From assembly GCA_029260755.1 (NCBI GenBank), contig JAJDCQ010000078.1, positions 137,255 to 173,689 of the forward strand: a stretch of 36,435 nt of DNA, written 5' to 3'. Source of the stretch: Planctomycetota bacterium (GTDB lineage: Bacteria; Planctomycetota; J058; JAJDCQ01). Position 1 is the stretch's first letter. The number at the start of each line of letters is the position of its first letter. Of the stretch, positions 9,601 through 16,820 are shown piece by piece. Made by a program: the position numbers and the translations under genes. Below the pieces are notes generated by a model. The model ran no database searches and was not told where the DNA came from. It saw only the letters and a list, made by a program, of their open reading frames with translations.

Positions 9601-10016
9601 ACGCCCGGACACCAGCTCGGGCGGAGGGGAAGAGCGTGCACGGGGCGACCGTCCTGGTCGTCGACGACTCGCTCACGGTCCGCGGGTTCGCGACCGAGGT
9701 GCTGGACGGCGCGGGCTTCGCGATCCTCGAGGCGAGCGGGCCGGCCGAGGCGCTCTCGCTGAGCCGGAGCCACCCGGCGAAGATCGATCTGCTCCTCACC
9801 GACGTCGTGATGCCGGAGATCAAGGGACCCGAGCTGGCGAGGCGACTCGGCGAGGAGCGCGCCGACATGGGCGTCCTGTACATGTCGGGATACACCGGCG
9901 AGACCGCCGTGGAGGAGGGGGGGCTTCCGCCCGGCGCGGCCTACCTCTCGAAGCCGTTCACGCCCGAGCAGCTCGTTCACGCCGTCGAGAGCGCGCTCCG
10001 GGGGGGGCGAGGGTAG
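6699..10016 (+). CDS. Hybrid histidine kinase REC-REC-PAS-PAS-HisKA-HATPase-REC-REC
   Basis: 1105 residues from ATG 6699, the first of three consecutive ATGs; the ribosome site is weak. No membrane segments, so a cytoplasmic sensor. Receiver 1 (about 10-125) has Glu at the acceptor position (E61, DLVVTEVDL), a natural phosphomimic. Receiver 2 (about 140-260) keeps D192. Two PAS domains follow ([38 protein letters not shown]). The kinase core has H608 in [11 protein letters not shown], an N box ([16 protein letters not shown]), DTGRGM and [10 protein letters not shown]. Two C-terminal receivers have acceptors D900 ([13 protein letters not shown]) and D1035 ([13 protein letters not shown]). The HDFNN phosphorylation site is typical of the HisKA class linked to PAS domains. 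A separate Hpt protein encoded next door could relay phosphate from these receivers to the NtrC-type regulator. The signal sensed is unknown. Confidence 0.93.
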   Translation: MMMAETGEPPLRLLVVERGSRQADELRRGLEERGFLVDVARDGEEAYRRFVTRRYDLVVTEVDLARVTGFELCRRIRASSTRAEVPLLIVTGRDARDDRQAGLDAGADGFLVKPVDAETVSRHIRILLERDFDQAFCATGRGRVLIVDGSSTEAERTRLILEAAGFEADVAADGEEALATIGGERNDVLLTDVVLRPFSGHELCRRVKADPATGATRVVLHSARREMRDVMEGLECGADNYVTKPAETAELVRAIAEVIARTDGQDRRPGVPEAGATIRLDDREFRIDAGKGQILGYLTSTFENLERAKRAETASLEAGRILRESSRLLQSSLDALSAALAITDAQGRIVAANRAWVEREVAGPFGEGAVVGASLLDGAEGSSGGAELRREIGRLLDRSSAESIEREIACGDGAGRRWYSIRVSAFVEDGLLRLLVSQEDITARRRAEAERERLLKQVQTEGAFLDAVVRSAPVGVVIAEAPTGRIILANDEAERVCGQRLLADDIEAYQRFEGRRRDGRRVEAHEWPVARSIAGDETVTGEEIQFVRPDGVVTPILVSSRPILGRDGRLIAAVATFVDISEREELQSQLVQSQKMEGIGQLAGGIAHDFNNILSGIIGFSELALGHAPPDSKLEKYLRQVRSSGEHAAILTRQLLAFSRKQHLEPRLLDVGEVVAESQVMLARLIGENIQIKLAGPDELPAVMIDPAQLSHVVVNLAVNARDAMPDGGTLLFETSAVSFDEERARGDPEVEVGDYVRLAVSDTGRGMPPEVIARIFEPFFTTKAEGKGTGLGMSMVHGFVKQSGGFIRVYSEPGAGTVFKLYFPQAAGDVEAGRAEEVERAEPPGGTETILVVEDEDVVRDLGRAILEGAGYAVIEAGNAEGALRICERGEPFDLLISDVMLPGMSGRELTRMAREIRGPDLPVVYMSGYTESTVHERGGPLLPGATFIEKPLTQRALLERVRSVLDARTPARAEGKSVHGATVLVVDDSLTVRGFATEVLDGAGFAILEASGPAEALSLSRSHPAKIDLLLTDVVMPEIKGPELARRLGEERADMGVLYMSGYTGETAVEEGGLPPGAAYLSKPFTPEQLVHAVESALRGGRG

Positions 10017-10053
10017 GCAGGCCGGGCCGAGGGGTGGGCCGGCAGGTAGGTGG

Positions 10054-10368
10054 TCAGGGAGCCGCGTCGAGGACGGGCTGAAGCTGGCGCGCGAGCTGCT
10101 CGACGAGCGTCCGCACCTCGGCGTGGTCCTCCGGAGCGATCCCCTCGGCGCGCGCCTCGGGACCCGCGATCTGCTCGAGCCGACCGGCCGTCTCGGAGAC
10201 GTCGGCGAGGGCGACGAGGCGGGCGGAGCCCTTGAGGGTGTGGGCGAATCGGTGGACGCGCTCGGCCAGGTCGAGGCGGGCGTCGCCGTCGAGCTCGCCG
10301 ACGCAGCCCTGGAGCTTGGCGAGCAGGTCGCGGGCTTCGATTCGAAAGTACTTCAGCAGATCCGGCAT
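10054..10368 (-). CDS. Stand-alone Hpt (histidine phosphotransfer) protein
   Basis: 104 residues from ATG at 10366-10368. The sequence is a single helical Hpt domain, beginning FRIEARDLLAKLQ and carrying the conserved phosphorylatable histidine in HRFAHTLKGSARL near residue 45. Start choice: GGAGG lies about 12 bases upstream. A longer in-frame reading from near 10460 adds residues with no family similarity. It is convergent with the hybrid kinase, only 37 bases apart, and is the obvious relay partner between that kinase's C-terminal receivers and a response regulator. An 18-bp dyad sits about 80 bases upstream of its start. Confidence 0.85.
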   Translation of the reverse strand: MPDLLKYFRIEARDLLAKLQGCVGELDGDARLDLAERVHRFAHTLKGSARLVALADVSETAGRLEQIAGPEARAEGIAPEDHAEVRTLVEQLARQLQPVLDAAP

Positions 10369-10422
10369 GCCGTGATGCGGCCTCCGCGGGGCGCTCGGCT
10401 CCTCGCCGACGTCGCCTCTGGG

Positions 10423-10468
10423 GATGATAGCGAGGCGCGGAGCGCGGCGTATCATCCATCTTGATGAT
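10423..10468. promoter_or_regulatory. Candidate operator upstream of hpt: ATCAT-N6-TGATGAT (copy 2 of 3) with an extra half-site
   Basis: Bases 10451-10468 form a perfect dyad, ATCATC-N6-GATGAT, identical in layout to the elements at 6562 and 13032. A further half-site, GATGATA at 10423-10429, mirrors TATCATC at 10450-10456, so three half-sites lie in the leader or promoter of the Hpt gene on the minus strand. No clear -10/-35 was recognised alongside. Confidence 0.6.
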
Positions 10469-10490
10469 CTCCGCTTCGCGCCGCCTGGAC

Positions 10491-10520
10491 GGCCCGCCCG
10501 GTCGTGAGAGCGGGCGGGCC
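10491..10520 (-). terminator. Hairpin downstream of the GNAT-oxidase operon
   Basis: A perfect 10-bp inverted repeat (GGCCCGCCCG and its complement CGGGCGGGCC, 10-base loop) starts 15 bases beyond the stop codon of the oxidase gene at 10536. There is no T-run, as is common in GC-rich genomes. It would end the three-gene operon and insulate it from the Hpt promoter. Confidence 0.65.
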
Positions 10521-10535
10521 GTGTGCAGCGAGGGG

Positions 10536-11342
10536 TCAGGACATCGTCAGCGCCGGCTCGAGCGTCTGCTCGCTCTCGCTGATCGCCTCGACGAGCGGCC
10601 CGTCGTGCTTCTCGTTGAGGTAGAACGCGATCCCCTCGAACAGGGCGAGGGAGAGGTCGGCGAAGAACAGGATCGCCGCCCGCTCCTTCGCGGTGTGGAT
10701 CCACGAGACGCTCTTCGCGTCTTCCTCGGCGTGCCAGGCCTCGACCTCGCCCGAGTGCCCCTTGAGGAACACGACGGCGCCCTCGATGCCCGGGATGCCG
10801 GACCGCTCGATGAGGCCGGCCCGGATCTCGTCGCTCTCCAGGATCGCGAGGTTCTGGAGGGCGAGGCCGACGCCGATGATCCCCTCGGGGAACCGGGCGT
10901 GCATCGTGTCGAGGAGGTTCTTGTAGGCGAGGACGCTCGGGGCGTCGGCCTCACGGGCGACCCGCCCGAACGCCTCATCCCGGCTCACGCCGAAGAGGTT
11001 CGCGATGTCCGCGATGAGCATCTCGTCGTGGCCGGTCTCCTCCCGGGCGCACTCGAGGGCGTAGGCGCGGAGCTGGGCCGCCTCGGCGTCGTCGCCGGCG
11101 GCGCGGGCCGCCATCGCGTCGGCCAGCGCCTGCTCGCTCGCGGGGGCCGTCAGGTGGACGTACTTGTGGAGCTGGATCAGCCAGTCCGCGTACTCCTCGC
11201 GCGTCACCTTGCCCGTGAGCAGGCGACGGTAGAACGGGACGCGCCGGAGGCGCTGGTCGGCCGCGTCGCTCCGCGCGACGATCTCGCGCGCGAGCGTGGG
11301 GAACGACCTGCGGGCGTCACGGGTCTCTTCGGTGGACTTCAT
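10536..11342 (-). CDS. Heme-oxygenase-like (TenA/PqqC-fold) iron-containing oxidase family protein
   Basis: 268 residues from ATG 11340-11342, with AGAAAGGGA just upstream. All-helical, no signal peptide, so cytoplasmic. Visible family features: an N-terminal 'TREEYADWLIQLHKYVHLTAP' type helix, E101/E102 and H105 in EETGHDEML, and H204/D208 in WHAEEDAKS. These match the spacing of acidic and histidine ligands in iron-containing heme-oxygenase-like oxidases (HDO superfamily, which includes UndA, BesC and SznF relatives). The exact ligand set is inference. Its start overlaps the stop of the upstream gene by four bases (ATGA), so it is the last gene of a GNAT-helical protein-oxidase operon. Likely role: oxygen-dependent modification of an amine, amino-acid or fatty-acid derived metabolite made by this operon. 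The substrate cannot be read from sequence. Confidence 0.75.
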   Translation of the reverse strand: MKSTEETRDARRSFPTLAREIVARSDAADQRLRRVPFYRRLLTGKVTREEYADWLIQLHKYVHLTAPASEQALADAMAARAAGDDAEAAQLRAYALECAREETGHDEMLIADIANLFGVSRDEAFGRVAREADAPSVLAYKNLLDTMHARFPEGIIGVGLALQNLAILESDEIRAGLIERSGIPGIEGAVVFLKGHSGEVEAWHAEEDAKSVSWIHTAKERAAILFFADLSLALFEGIAFYLNEKHDGPLVEAISESEQTLEPALTMS

Positions 11343-11950
11343 GGTCTGGGTCCCTTTCTTCCAAAGCTCGCCGCGCCGGCCGGGGCCGGCCACGTCGTGT
11401 CGAGGTGCGTCGCCAGCCCGAGGAGGACTCCCCGGGTGAGCTCCGCGTATCCGAGAATTCGATTCGAGAGGCCGGCGTCGGTCGCGACGTCGGCCTGGAT
11501 CTTGTGCATCGTCGCGCTCGCGCGACCGGAGAGCTCCTCGAGGAAGCTCGAGGCGTGGGGCCAACGCCGGCTCAGTCGGTCGGCCGCGTCGGTCACCCAG
11601 GACGTCCCGACCACCGCGAGGCGGACCTCGCCGACGCGGTCCGCCATCGACTCGGGGATCGAGCCGTCGAGCGAGTGGAGGAGATCGACGGCGAAGCACG
11701 GGTGCGTTCGCGGCGGGTCGATGCCGGGGGAGGCGAGCTGGCCCATGTCGCTCGACGCGAGCATCGGGAGGTCGTTGCACGGCGGCCAGCCGCGTCGCGT
11801 GACGAGCGCGCTCAGGTGGTGGATCAGGTCACGGTACTCCTCGGTCGTGAGGATCCCGCGGACGGCGCGCGAGAAGAACGCGCGCGACCTCAAGGTCCCG
11901 TCGAGCTCGAGGCGGAGGCGCCGGAGGAATCGCTCGGGACGATGGATCAT
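11339..11950 (-). CDS. Small helical protein, possible degenerate heme-oxygenase-like partner
   Basis: 203 residues from ATG 11948-11950, overlapping the upstream GNAT gene by four bases (ATGA) and the downstream oxidase by four bases. The start region (LRSRAFFSRAVRGILTTEEYRDLIHHLSALV) parallels the first helices of the neighbouring oxidase, with TTEEY aligning to TREEY. No EExxH or HxxxD ligand pattern is recognisable further on, and the mid region (PCNDLPMLASSDMGQL, PRTHPCFAVDLLHSLDG) is unlike it. It could be a small heme-oxygenase-fold protein binding heme through a different histidine, or a catalytically dead subunit pairing with the oxidase. The relationship is inferred from the short N-terminal similarity and the tight operon position. 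Function otherwise unknown. Confidence 0.55.
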   Translation of the reverse strand: MIHRPERFLRRLRLELDGTLRSRAFFSRAVRGILTTEEYRDLIHHLSALVTRRGWPPCNDLPMLASSDMGQLASPGIDPPRTHPCFAVDLLHSLDGSIPESMADRVGEVRLAVVGTSWVTDAADRLSRRWPHASSFLEELSGRASATMHKIQADVATDAGLSNRILGYAELTRGVLLGLATHLDTTWPAPAGAASFGRKGPRP

Positions 11951-12975
11951 GCGACGGCTCCCACGAGGACGGCGTCGGCTTCGGCGAAGATGGCGTCGCG
12001 GAGGCCGCGGGCCTCGTCGACGACGAGGATGGCGTCCCGGTCGAGCGGAGTCGGGACGAGATAGCGCTGCAGGCGGAGGATGTCCTCGCCGTCGGATCCC
12101 GCGTTCGGCAGGTAGGCGCCGTAGGTGACCGGCCATCGCCGCCGGGCGAGCTCGACGAGCTCCGCGGCCCGCGCGTGCTCGATCGGGACGTCGACCCAGA
12201 GGAGGCGCGCCCGATGCCGCCCGCCGAGCTCCTCGACGGCGGCGGGCGTCGTGGCGCTCGAGGTGCTCGCGTCCGCGCCCAGGACCACTCGGACCGCCCG
12301 GACATCGTCGTGGAACGAGGTGTGGCTCGTCGTTCGAGGACGACGTCGGGCGCGCTCGTCGGAGACGCTCCGGATCTCGAGCGCGTCGAGCGCCTCGAGG
12401 ACGCGGCGTCGGTCGTCTCCCTCGAGGGTCACGGCGCGTGGTCGGGGCGAAGGCTCGGAGCGGCGCACCATGACGAGGGCGCTCGTGTCCTGGCGGGGGC
12501 GCTCGATGCCCGCCGCGACCATCTCGCGCGGCAGGTACCCGAGGATCAGGCCGGTCGGCACGAAGCCGGTCGCGAGGCCGAAGCGCTGCGCGTGGAGGTG
12601 GCTCGTCACGACGTGGCCGTAGACATACCGCCCGCCGACGCCCGGCAGCGCGTGCGTCAGGAGATAGCGACCGAGCTGACCGAAGAGGCCCCGATCGCGC
12701 ACCGTCTCATCGACGACGGCTCGGTTCAGCTCCCACAAGCCTGCGGCGCTCGTCCGCTCGAGGGCGGCCTGGCCGACGACGCGCTCGTCTCCCTCGTCCC
12801 GGGCGACCGCGTAGACGACCTCGCCGTCCGCGATGCTCCGGCGAATCCGGGTGGGCGAGAGGGACGCGGGAAACGGGAAGAATCTCCCGTAGCACCGCCG
12901 CAGCAGCCCCACGAGCTGGGCGGCCTCGCCGGGCCCGGCCAGCGCGAGGCTGGCGGCCTCCGTTCGCATCGACAT
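11947..12975 (-). CDS. Double-domain GNAT-family N-acyltransferase
   Basis: 342 residues from ATG 12973-12975 with AGGGAAG upstream; an in-frame ATG two codons later is possible. Residues about 10-165 form a GNAT domain: CYGRFFPFPASL, VVGQAALER, ELNRAVVDETVRDRGLFGQLGRYLL (the R/QxxGxx acyl-CoA pyrophosphate loop) and HLHAQRFGLATGFVPTGLILGYLPREM. The C-terminal half (about 215-342) looks like a second, reduced GNAT fold ending in YGAYLPNAGSDGEDILRLQRYL, a layout known in a family of uncharacterised bacterial acyltransferases. First gene of a three-gene operon with two helical proteins, and divergent from a LuxR-type regulator. It probably transfers an acyl group from CoA or ACP to an amine; donor and acceptor are unknown. 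Confidence 0.8.
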   Translation of the reverse strand: MSMRTEAASLALAGPGEAAQLVGLLRRCYGRFFPFPASLSPTRIRRSIADGEVVYAVARDEGDERVVGQAALERTSAAGLWELNRAVVDETVRDRGLFGQLGRYLLTHALPGVGGRYVYGHVVTSHLHAQRFGLATGFVPTGLILGYLPREMVAAGIERPRQDTSALVMVRRSEPSPRPRAVTLEGDDRRRVLEALDALEIRSVSDERARRRPRTTSHTSFHDDVRAVRVVLGADASTSSATTPAAVEELGGRHRARLLWVDVPIEHARAAELVELARRRWPVTYGAYLPNAGSDGEDILRLQRYLVPTPLDRDAILVVDEARGLRDAIFAEADAVLVGAVA

Positions 12976-13031
12976 GGTCGTCTTCCCTTCGCTTCCGAAG
13001 AGGACGATGCCGAGGGGCGGAGACGGCCGGA

Positions 13032-13049
13032 ATCATCAACAATGATGAG
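13032..13049. promoter_or_regulatory. Candidate operator between GNAT operon and luxR-type gene: ATCAT-N6-TGATGAG (copy 3 of 3)
   Basis: Lies in the 178-bp divergent intergenic region, with TCATCA/TGATGA forming a 6-bp inverted repeat with a 4-base centre. It sits 57 bases from the GNAT start codon and 105 bases from the regulator start. Same layout as the elements at 6562 and 10451. The size fits a site for a LuxR-type dimer, and the adjacent regulator is the leading candidate ligand; this is inference. Confidence 0.65.
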
Positions 13050-13153
13050 GGTAACCGTCCTACCCGAAGATCCGGGAGCGCCCGATTGCGCCGGGGACAG
13101 CCGGTGGGGTACCGTTTACCTGGTGGGTCCCGAGGGTAGTTCGGGGTTACGAG

Positions 13154-14245
13154 TTGAAGTTCACGACCGATGAGCTCGAGGTTTTCCTGGCGGTCGCCCG
13201 CGACGTCTCGCTCGGCGACACGTTCGGCGAGCGGATGACGGCCGTGACCGAGGCGCTCGAGCCGCTCCTGCCTCACTCGAGCCTCTCGATCATCCATCTC
13301 GACGGTCGCCTCCGCGGTCTGGCCGGCGAGGGCCAGGTCTTCTGGCGAAACGGGCCGATCGATCACGCCCTCCTCTACGCCGAGAGCTACGTCCAGGACG
13401 ATCCGATGGCCCCGGCCATCCCCCGCTGCGACGGGGCATCGCACCTGTTGACCGACTTCCTCGACGGCAAGTACGGCCGCGACGCGCTCACCGGGGAGTA
13501 CCTCCCGCAGGTGAACATCAAGCATCTGATGGGCTCGAGTCACCGGATGCCCGGAGGCTCCATCCTCTCGATCGCGGTGCATCGCGAGCCCGGGATGCGC
13601 AACTTCACCGCGCGCGAGCGCGAGATCCTGCGGATCCTCGCCCCCGACTTCGCCCGCTCCGCCTTCGGCGTTCTCTTCCGGATGACCGAGGGGCCGCGGC
13701 CGGCGGAGGCGTGCGGCTGCGGCGACGCCGGGCACACGAGCGGCGCGGCCATCTTCGGGGTCGACGGAGGCATCGAGGAGGCCGACGGCTGCGCGAGGGC
13801 GCTCCTCGCCGGCCTGCACGGAGCGGACCGAGGGGCCGCGGCGTTGATCGCGGATGTCCAGAGGATCGCGGGACGCCGCGGAGGGCTCGAGGGGGATGCG
13901 ACCGTCCGGCGCTACCGCTGCGAGGACGGGCGGTGGCTTCGCGCGCGCCTGTCGGCCCTCTCGGCCATGCGCGGGCGCGTGCTCGTGTCGGTCGAGGTGA
14001 TCCGGCCGGGCACCGAGCAGTTCTTCGACCTCATCGCCGAAGAGGCTGGCCTCACTCCGCGCGAGCGGCAGGTCGCGCGCCTGGCCGTAGGCGGCAACGG
14101 GAACCGTCGCATCGCCCACGTCCTCGGCGTCTCGCACGTGACCGTTGGCGTGCACCTGACGCGGGTGTACGAGAAGACGAGGATCCCCGGTCGCGCCGAG
14201 CTCGCCGCGTACCTCCTCGAGGGGCGGCGTCCCGAGGCGACCTGA
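13154..14245 (+). CDS. LuxR-type transcriptional regulator with GAF/PAS-like N-terminal sensor
   Basis: 363 residues from a TTG at 13154; no in-frame ATG or GTG gives a better N-terminus, and the ribosome site is weak. The C-terminal 65 residues are a LuxR/FixJ helix-turn-helix (LTPRERQVARLAVGGNGNRRIAHVLGVSHVTVGVHLTRVYEKTRI). Residues 1-180 look like a GAF/PAS-like ligand domain (FLAVARDVSLGD, AESYVQDDPMAP, LSIAVHREPGMRNFTAREREILRILAP). No classical acyl-homoserine-lactone pocket signature or phosphoacceptor domain is evident. A middle domain (about 190-290) holds a second sensor-like region. Divergent from the GNAT-oxidase operon, so it probably controls that operon, possibly in response to its product. 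There is no LuxI homologue, though the GNAT enzyme could fill an analogous role. Confidence 0.85.
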   Translation: MKFTTDELEVFLAVARDVSLGDTFGERMTAVTEALEPLLPHSSLSIIHLDGRLRGLAGEGQVFWRNGPIDHALLYAESYVQDDPMAPAIPRCDGASHLLTDFLDGKYGRDALTGEYLPQVNIKHLMGSSHRMPGGSILSIAVHREPGMRNFTAREREILRILAPDFARSAFGVLFRMTEGPRPAEACGCGDAGHTSGAAIFGVDGGIEEADGCARALLAGLHGADRGAAALIADVQRIAGRRGGLEGDATVRRYRCEDGRWLRARLSALSAMRGRVLVSVEVIRPGTEQFFDLIAEEAGLTPRERQVARLAVGGNGNRRIAHVLGVSHVTVGVHLTRVYEKTRIPGRAELAAYLLEGRRPEAT

Positions 14246-14297
14246 CCCACCCGGCGACGATCCCGCCGGCGTGCCGCGCGCGTCGGCGCGGATCCGG

Positions 14298-14924
14298 CTA
14301 CTCGAGCTCCGCCTTCGCCGTGATCACCTTCGAGACGAGGCCATACTCCTTGGCCTCCTCGGGGCTGAGCCACTTGTCGCGGTCGGTGTCGTTCTTGACG
14401 TCGTCGACCGAACGACCGCAGGCGCTCGCGATCAGCTCGTTCGCGCGGCGGCGGAGCTTGATGATCTCCTCGGCCGTGATCTCGACATCGCTCGCGGAGC
14501 CACGGGCGCCGCCAGACGGCTGGTGGATCATGATCCGGGCGTTCGGGAGGGCCAGGCGGCGCTCCTTCGCGGCGGCCAGGAGGATGATCGTGCCGGCGCT
14601 CGCGTTGAGGCCGACGCAGATGTTGGTCACCGGCGACTTCACGAACTTGATCATGTCGTGGATCGCGAAGCCATCGTCGGCGGAGCCGCCGGGAGTGTTG
14701 ATCAGGATCTTGATCGGGTCGTTGCTCATCGCGTCCAGCCAGAGCAGCTCGCGGGTGATCCGCGCGGTGAGCTTGGGACTGACGACCTCCGAGATCAGGA
14801 TCGTCCGGTCCTTCTTGAGGACGTCGGTGGCGATCCTCGAGGTCTGGCTCTTGGGGGAGTCGTCACCCTCGTCGTCGTCGTGGAGCGCGGGCCGGGCCAG
14901 GCGGCGGGCGGTCGGGTCAACCAT
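14298..14924 (-). CDS. clpP: ATP-dependent Clp protease proteolytic subunit ClpP, altered triad
   Basis: 208 residues from ATG 14922-14924, with AAAGGAAGAG upstream. Typical ClpP fold and length: PIKILINTPGGSADDGFAIHD, catalytic Ser S109 in LNASAGTI and His H134 in MIHQPSGG. In E. coli ClpP the triad Asp sits in EYGLVDSI; here the same place reads EYGLVSKV, giving Ser at residue 198 (14331-14333). An acidic N-terminal extension (HDDDEGDDS) precedes the fold. No clpX or other chaperone lies next to it. It may be a secondary ClpP isoform that forms mixed rings or has reduced activity, or the Asp role may be filled elsewhere, as in some ClpP structures with an alternative residue. The family is certain; activity is uncertain. 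Confidence 0.92.
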   Translation of the reverse strand: MVDPTARRLARPALHDDDEGDDSPKSQTSRIATDVLKKDRTILISEVVSPKLTARITRELLWLDAMSNDPIKILINTPGGSADDGFAIHDMIKFVKSPVTNICVGLNASAGTIILLAAAKERRLALPNARIMIHQPSGGARGSASDVEITAEEIIKLRRRANELIASACGRSVDDVKNDTDRDKWLSPEEAKEYGLVSKVITAKAELE

Positions 14925-15123
14925 CTTGATGCTCTTCCTTTCGATGGGTCGGTCGCGGCCGTTCAGCGGCCGCCTTCTCGGACGCCGAGTATCGGGTCTC
15001 GTCACCTCCCGCGCCAGTCCCAGGCCCCCCGCGTGACGCCCGGAGGGGTCGAGCCTCCGAACCGAGGTGGGCCCCGAACCCGGCCCTGGCGCTGCTCTCC
15101 CCGGTACGAGAGGCTCGGATCCG
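14925..15123. other. Divergent intergenic region clpP / DUF418 gene
   Basis: About 200 bases with no gene. It must carry the clpP promoter on the minus strand and that of the membrane-protein gene on the plus strand. No strong consensus promoter recognised. Confidence 0.4.
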
Positions 15124-16446
15124 GTGACGACCCAGACGATGCCCGACCCGAAGATGACCGCGTCCGGAGCCCGCCCGACCGGCCCCGAGGAGCCGCGGAC
15201 CCCGAAGGGAGACGAGGGTCGGGTCGTGACCCTCGACGCGATCCGGGGCCTCGCGATCCTCGGGATCCTCCCGGCGAACCTGCCGGCCTTCGCCCTGCCC
15301 GCCGCGGCGGCGATGCAGAGCCACTACGCCTCGCCTCACTGGAGCGAAGCGGTCGCCGAGGGCGCCGTCCAGACGTTCGTCACCTACAAGTTCATGACGA
15401 TCTTCTCGCTCCTCTTCGGAGTCGGGCTCGCCCTCCAGCGTGGCCGGGCCGAGAGGGCCGGGCGGCCGTTCGCCGCCTTCTACGCCTGGAGGCTCGTCCT
15501 GCTGGCGGGAATCGGAGCGGCCCACGGCTGGCTCGTCTGGTACGGAGACATCCTCTTCTGGTACGCGATCACCGGGTTCGTCGCCCTCGCCCTCTCGAGG
15601 CTGCGGGCGAGGATCCTCTTCGTCCTGGGCGGGGCAGCGGTTCTCGTCCCCGTGCTCCTGTGCCTGGCGGGCGCGGCCTTGCTGATCGCCATGGTCGTGG
15701 CCACGGGCGACTCGCCCGGCATCGTCAACATGGGCCCGACCACGGCGGCCGAGGCGCTCGCCGACCCCGCGGCGAGGACGGCGCCGATCTACGATCTCCA
15801 CGCGGGAGCCGAGACGATCGCGTATCGAGACGGAGGCTACCTCGACCAGCTCGCGTTCCGGCTGATGGCCTGGGCGTATCTCATGGCGACCTACGTGGTC
15901 TGGTTCGGGTGGAGGATCCTCGGCCTCTTCCTGATCGGAATGGGTCTTCAGAAGGTCGGCTTCTTCACGAGGCCCGAGGACCACCGAACGCTCCAGAACT
16001 GCCTCATCGGAGTCGGCCTCCTCATCGGTCTCCCCCTCGAGGCCGTCCGAGCCGTCGCCTGGGCCGCCGGTCTGCCCGGCCCGATCGAGCTCCCGGCGAC
16101 GCTCCTCATCGAGGCGATCCACCAGATCGCCAGCCTGTCGGTCTCGCTCGCGATCATCGCCCTCTTCGTGCGGCTGGCGATCGCATGGAAGCCCCTCGTC
16201 GCGATCGGAAGAACGGCCCTCTCGTGCTACCTCGCCGAGAGCGCGATCGCCGTCACGATCTTCTACTCGTTCGGAGCCGGCCAGTTCGGAGAGGTGACGA
16301 GAGCCCAGCTCTGGGCGATCGGAGCCGCGATCTGGGCGACGATCCTCATCGGAGCGAGCATCTGGACGAGGTTCTTCCGCTTCGGCCCGGTCGAGTGGGC
16401 GTGGCGGTCGGCGGCGTACGGGAAGAGGCAGCCGATGCGGCGCTAG
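15124..16446 (+). CDS. DUF418 family (YeiB-like) multi-spanning membrane protein
   Basis: 440 residues from GTG 15124, about ten bases after GAGAGG; ATGs at 15139 and 15154 are alternatives. About ten hydrophobic segments. The start of the hydrophobic part, VVTLDAIRGLAILGILPANL, and the end, LVAIGRTALSCYLAESAIAVTIFYSFGAGQFG, are the two signature regions of DUF418 inner-membrane proteins, which resemble acyltransferase-3 family membrane proteins. Substrate unknown. Codon use differs a little from its neighbours: glycine GGA and arginine AGG/AGA are frequent (for example in 15901-16360), whereas flanking genes favour GGC and CGC. It faces the M28 peptidase gene convergently. Confidence 0.85.
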   Translation: MTTQTMPDPKMTASGARPTGPEEPRTPKGDEGRVVTLDAIRGLAILGILPANLPAFALPAAAAMQSHYASPHWSEAVAEGAVQTFVTYKFMTIFSLLFGVGLALQRGRAERAGRPFAAFYAWRLVLLAGIGAAHGWLVWYGDILFWYAITGFVALALSRLRARILFVLGGAAVLVPVLLCLAGAALLIAMVVATGDSPGIVNMGPTTAAEALADPAARTAPIYDLHAGAETIAYRDGGYLDQLAFRLMAWAYLMATYVVWFGWRILGLFLIGMGLQKVGFFTRPEDHRTLQNCLIGVGLLIGLPLEAVRAVAWAAGLPGPIELPATLLIEAIHQIASLSVSLAIIALFVRLAIAWKPLVAIGRTALSCYLAESAIAVTIFYSFGAGQFGEVTRAQLWAIGAAIWATILIGASIWTRFFRFGPVEWAWRSAAYGKRQPMRR

Positions 16447-16692
16447 AGGCCGGCCGGAGACGCCGAGCCCTCGCCGGACGCCTCGGCCGTGGCTCATTGC
16501 GGTCCGGCGGCGTCGAGGCGACTCTCGGGCAGGGAGCTCCCCCGGCGATGCCGGCTCGATCGGAGGCCTTGACGCTCGAGAGGGTCCGCGAGGCGCGCCG
16601 TCCGCGGCTCGGCGGTCCAGGAGGAGCGCGCACCGGCGCGCCTCGCGGCCCTTCGCCCCCGTCACCGCTGCCAAAGCCCCGTACAAAGGCAA

Positions 16693-16720
16693 CCGCCCGA
16701 GCAAACGATTGCTCGGGCGG
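16693..16720. terminator. Strong hairpin between convergent genes
   Basis: A perfect 11-bp stem, CCGCCCGAGCA / TGCTCGGGCGG, with a 6-base loop, inside the 374-bp gap between the convergent DUF418 and M28 peptidase genes (16447-16820). It lies 100 bases beyond the stop of the peptidase on the minus strand, followed there by GGTTGCCTTTGT, and could terminate from either side. Nothing else was recognised in this gap. Confidence 0.7.
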
Positions 16721-16820
16721 TCCACCGGGGGGGTCAGGGTCGCTCTCCGCCCGACCAGCCTCGATCGAACGGAACTGCGTTTCAGTGAAGTGTGAAGCGG
16801 TCAGTCCCTAGAGAGTGAGA

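Noticed and set aside
6507..9980. 1157-residue open frame on the minus strand opposite the hybrid kinase
   Set aside because: Shadow frame without recognisable domains; the plus strand encodes intact receiver, PAS and kinase motifs.
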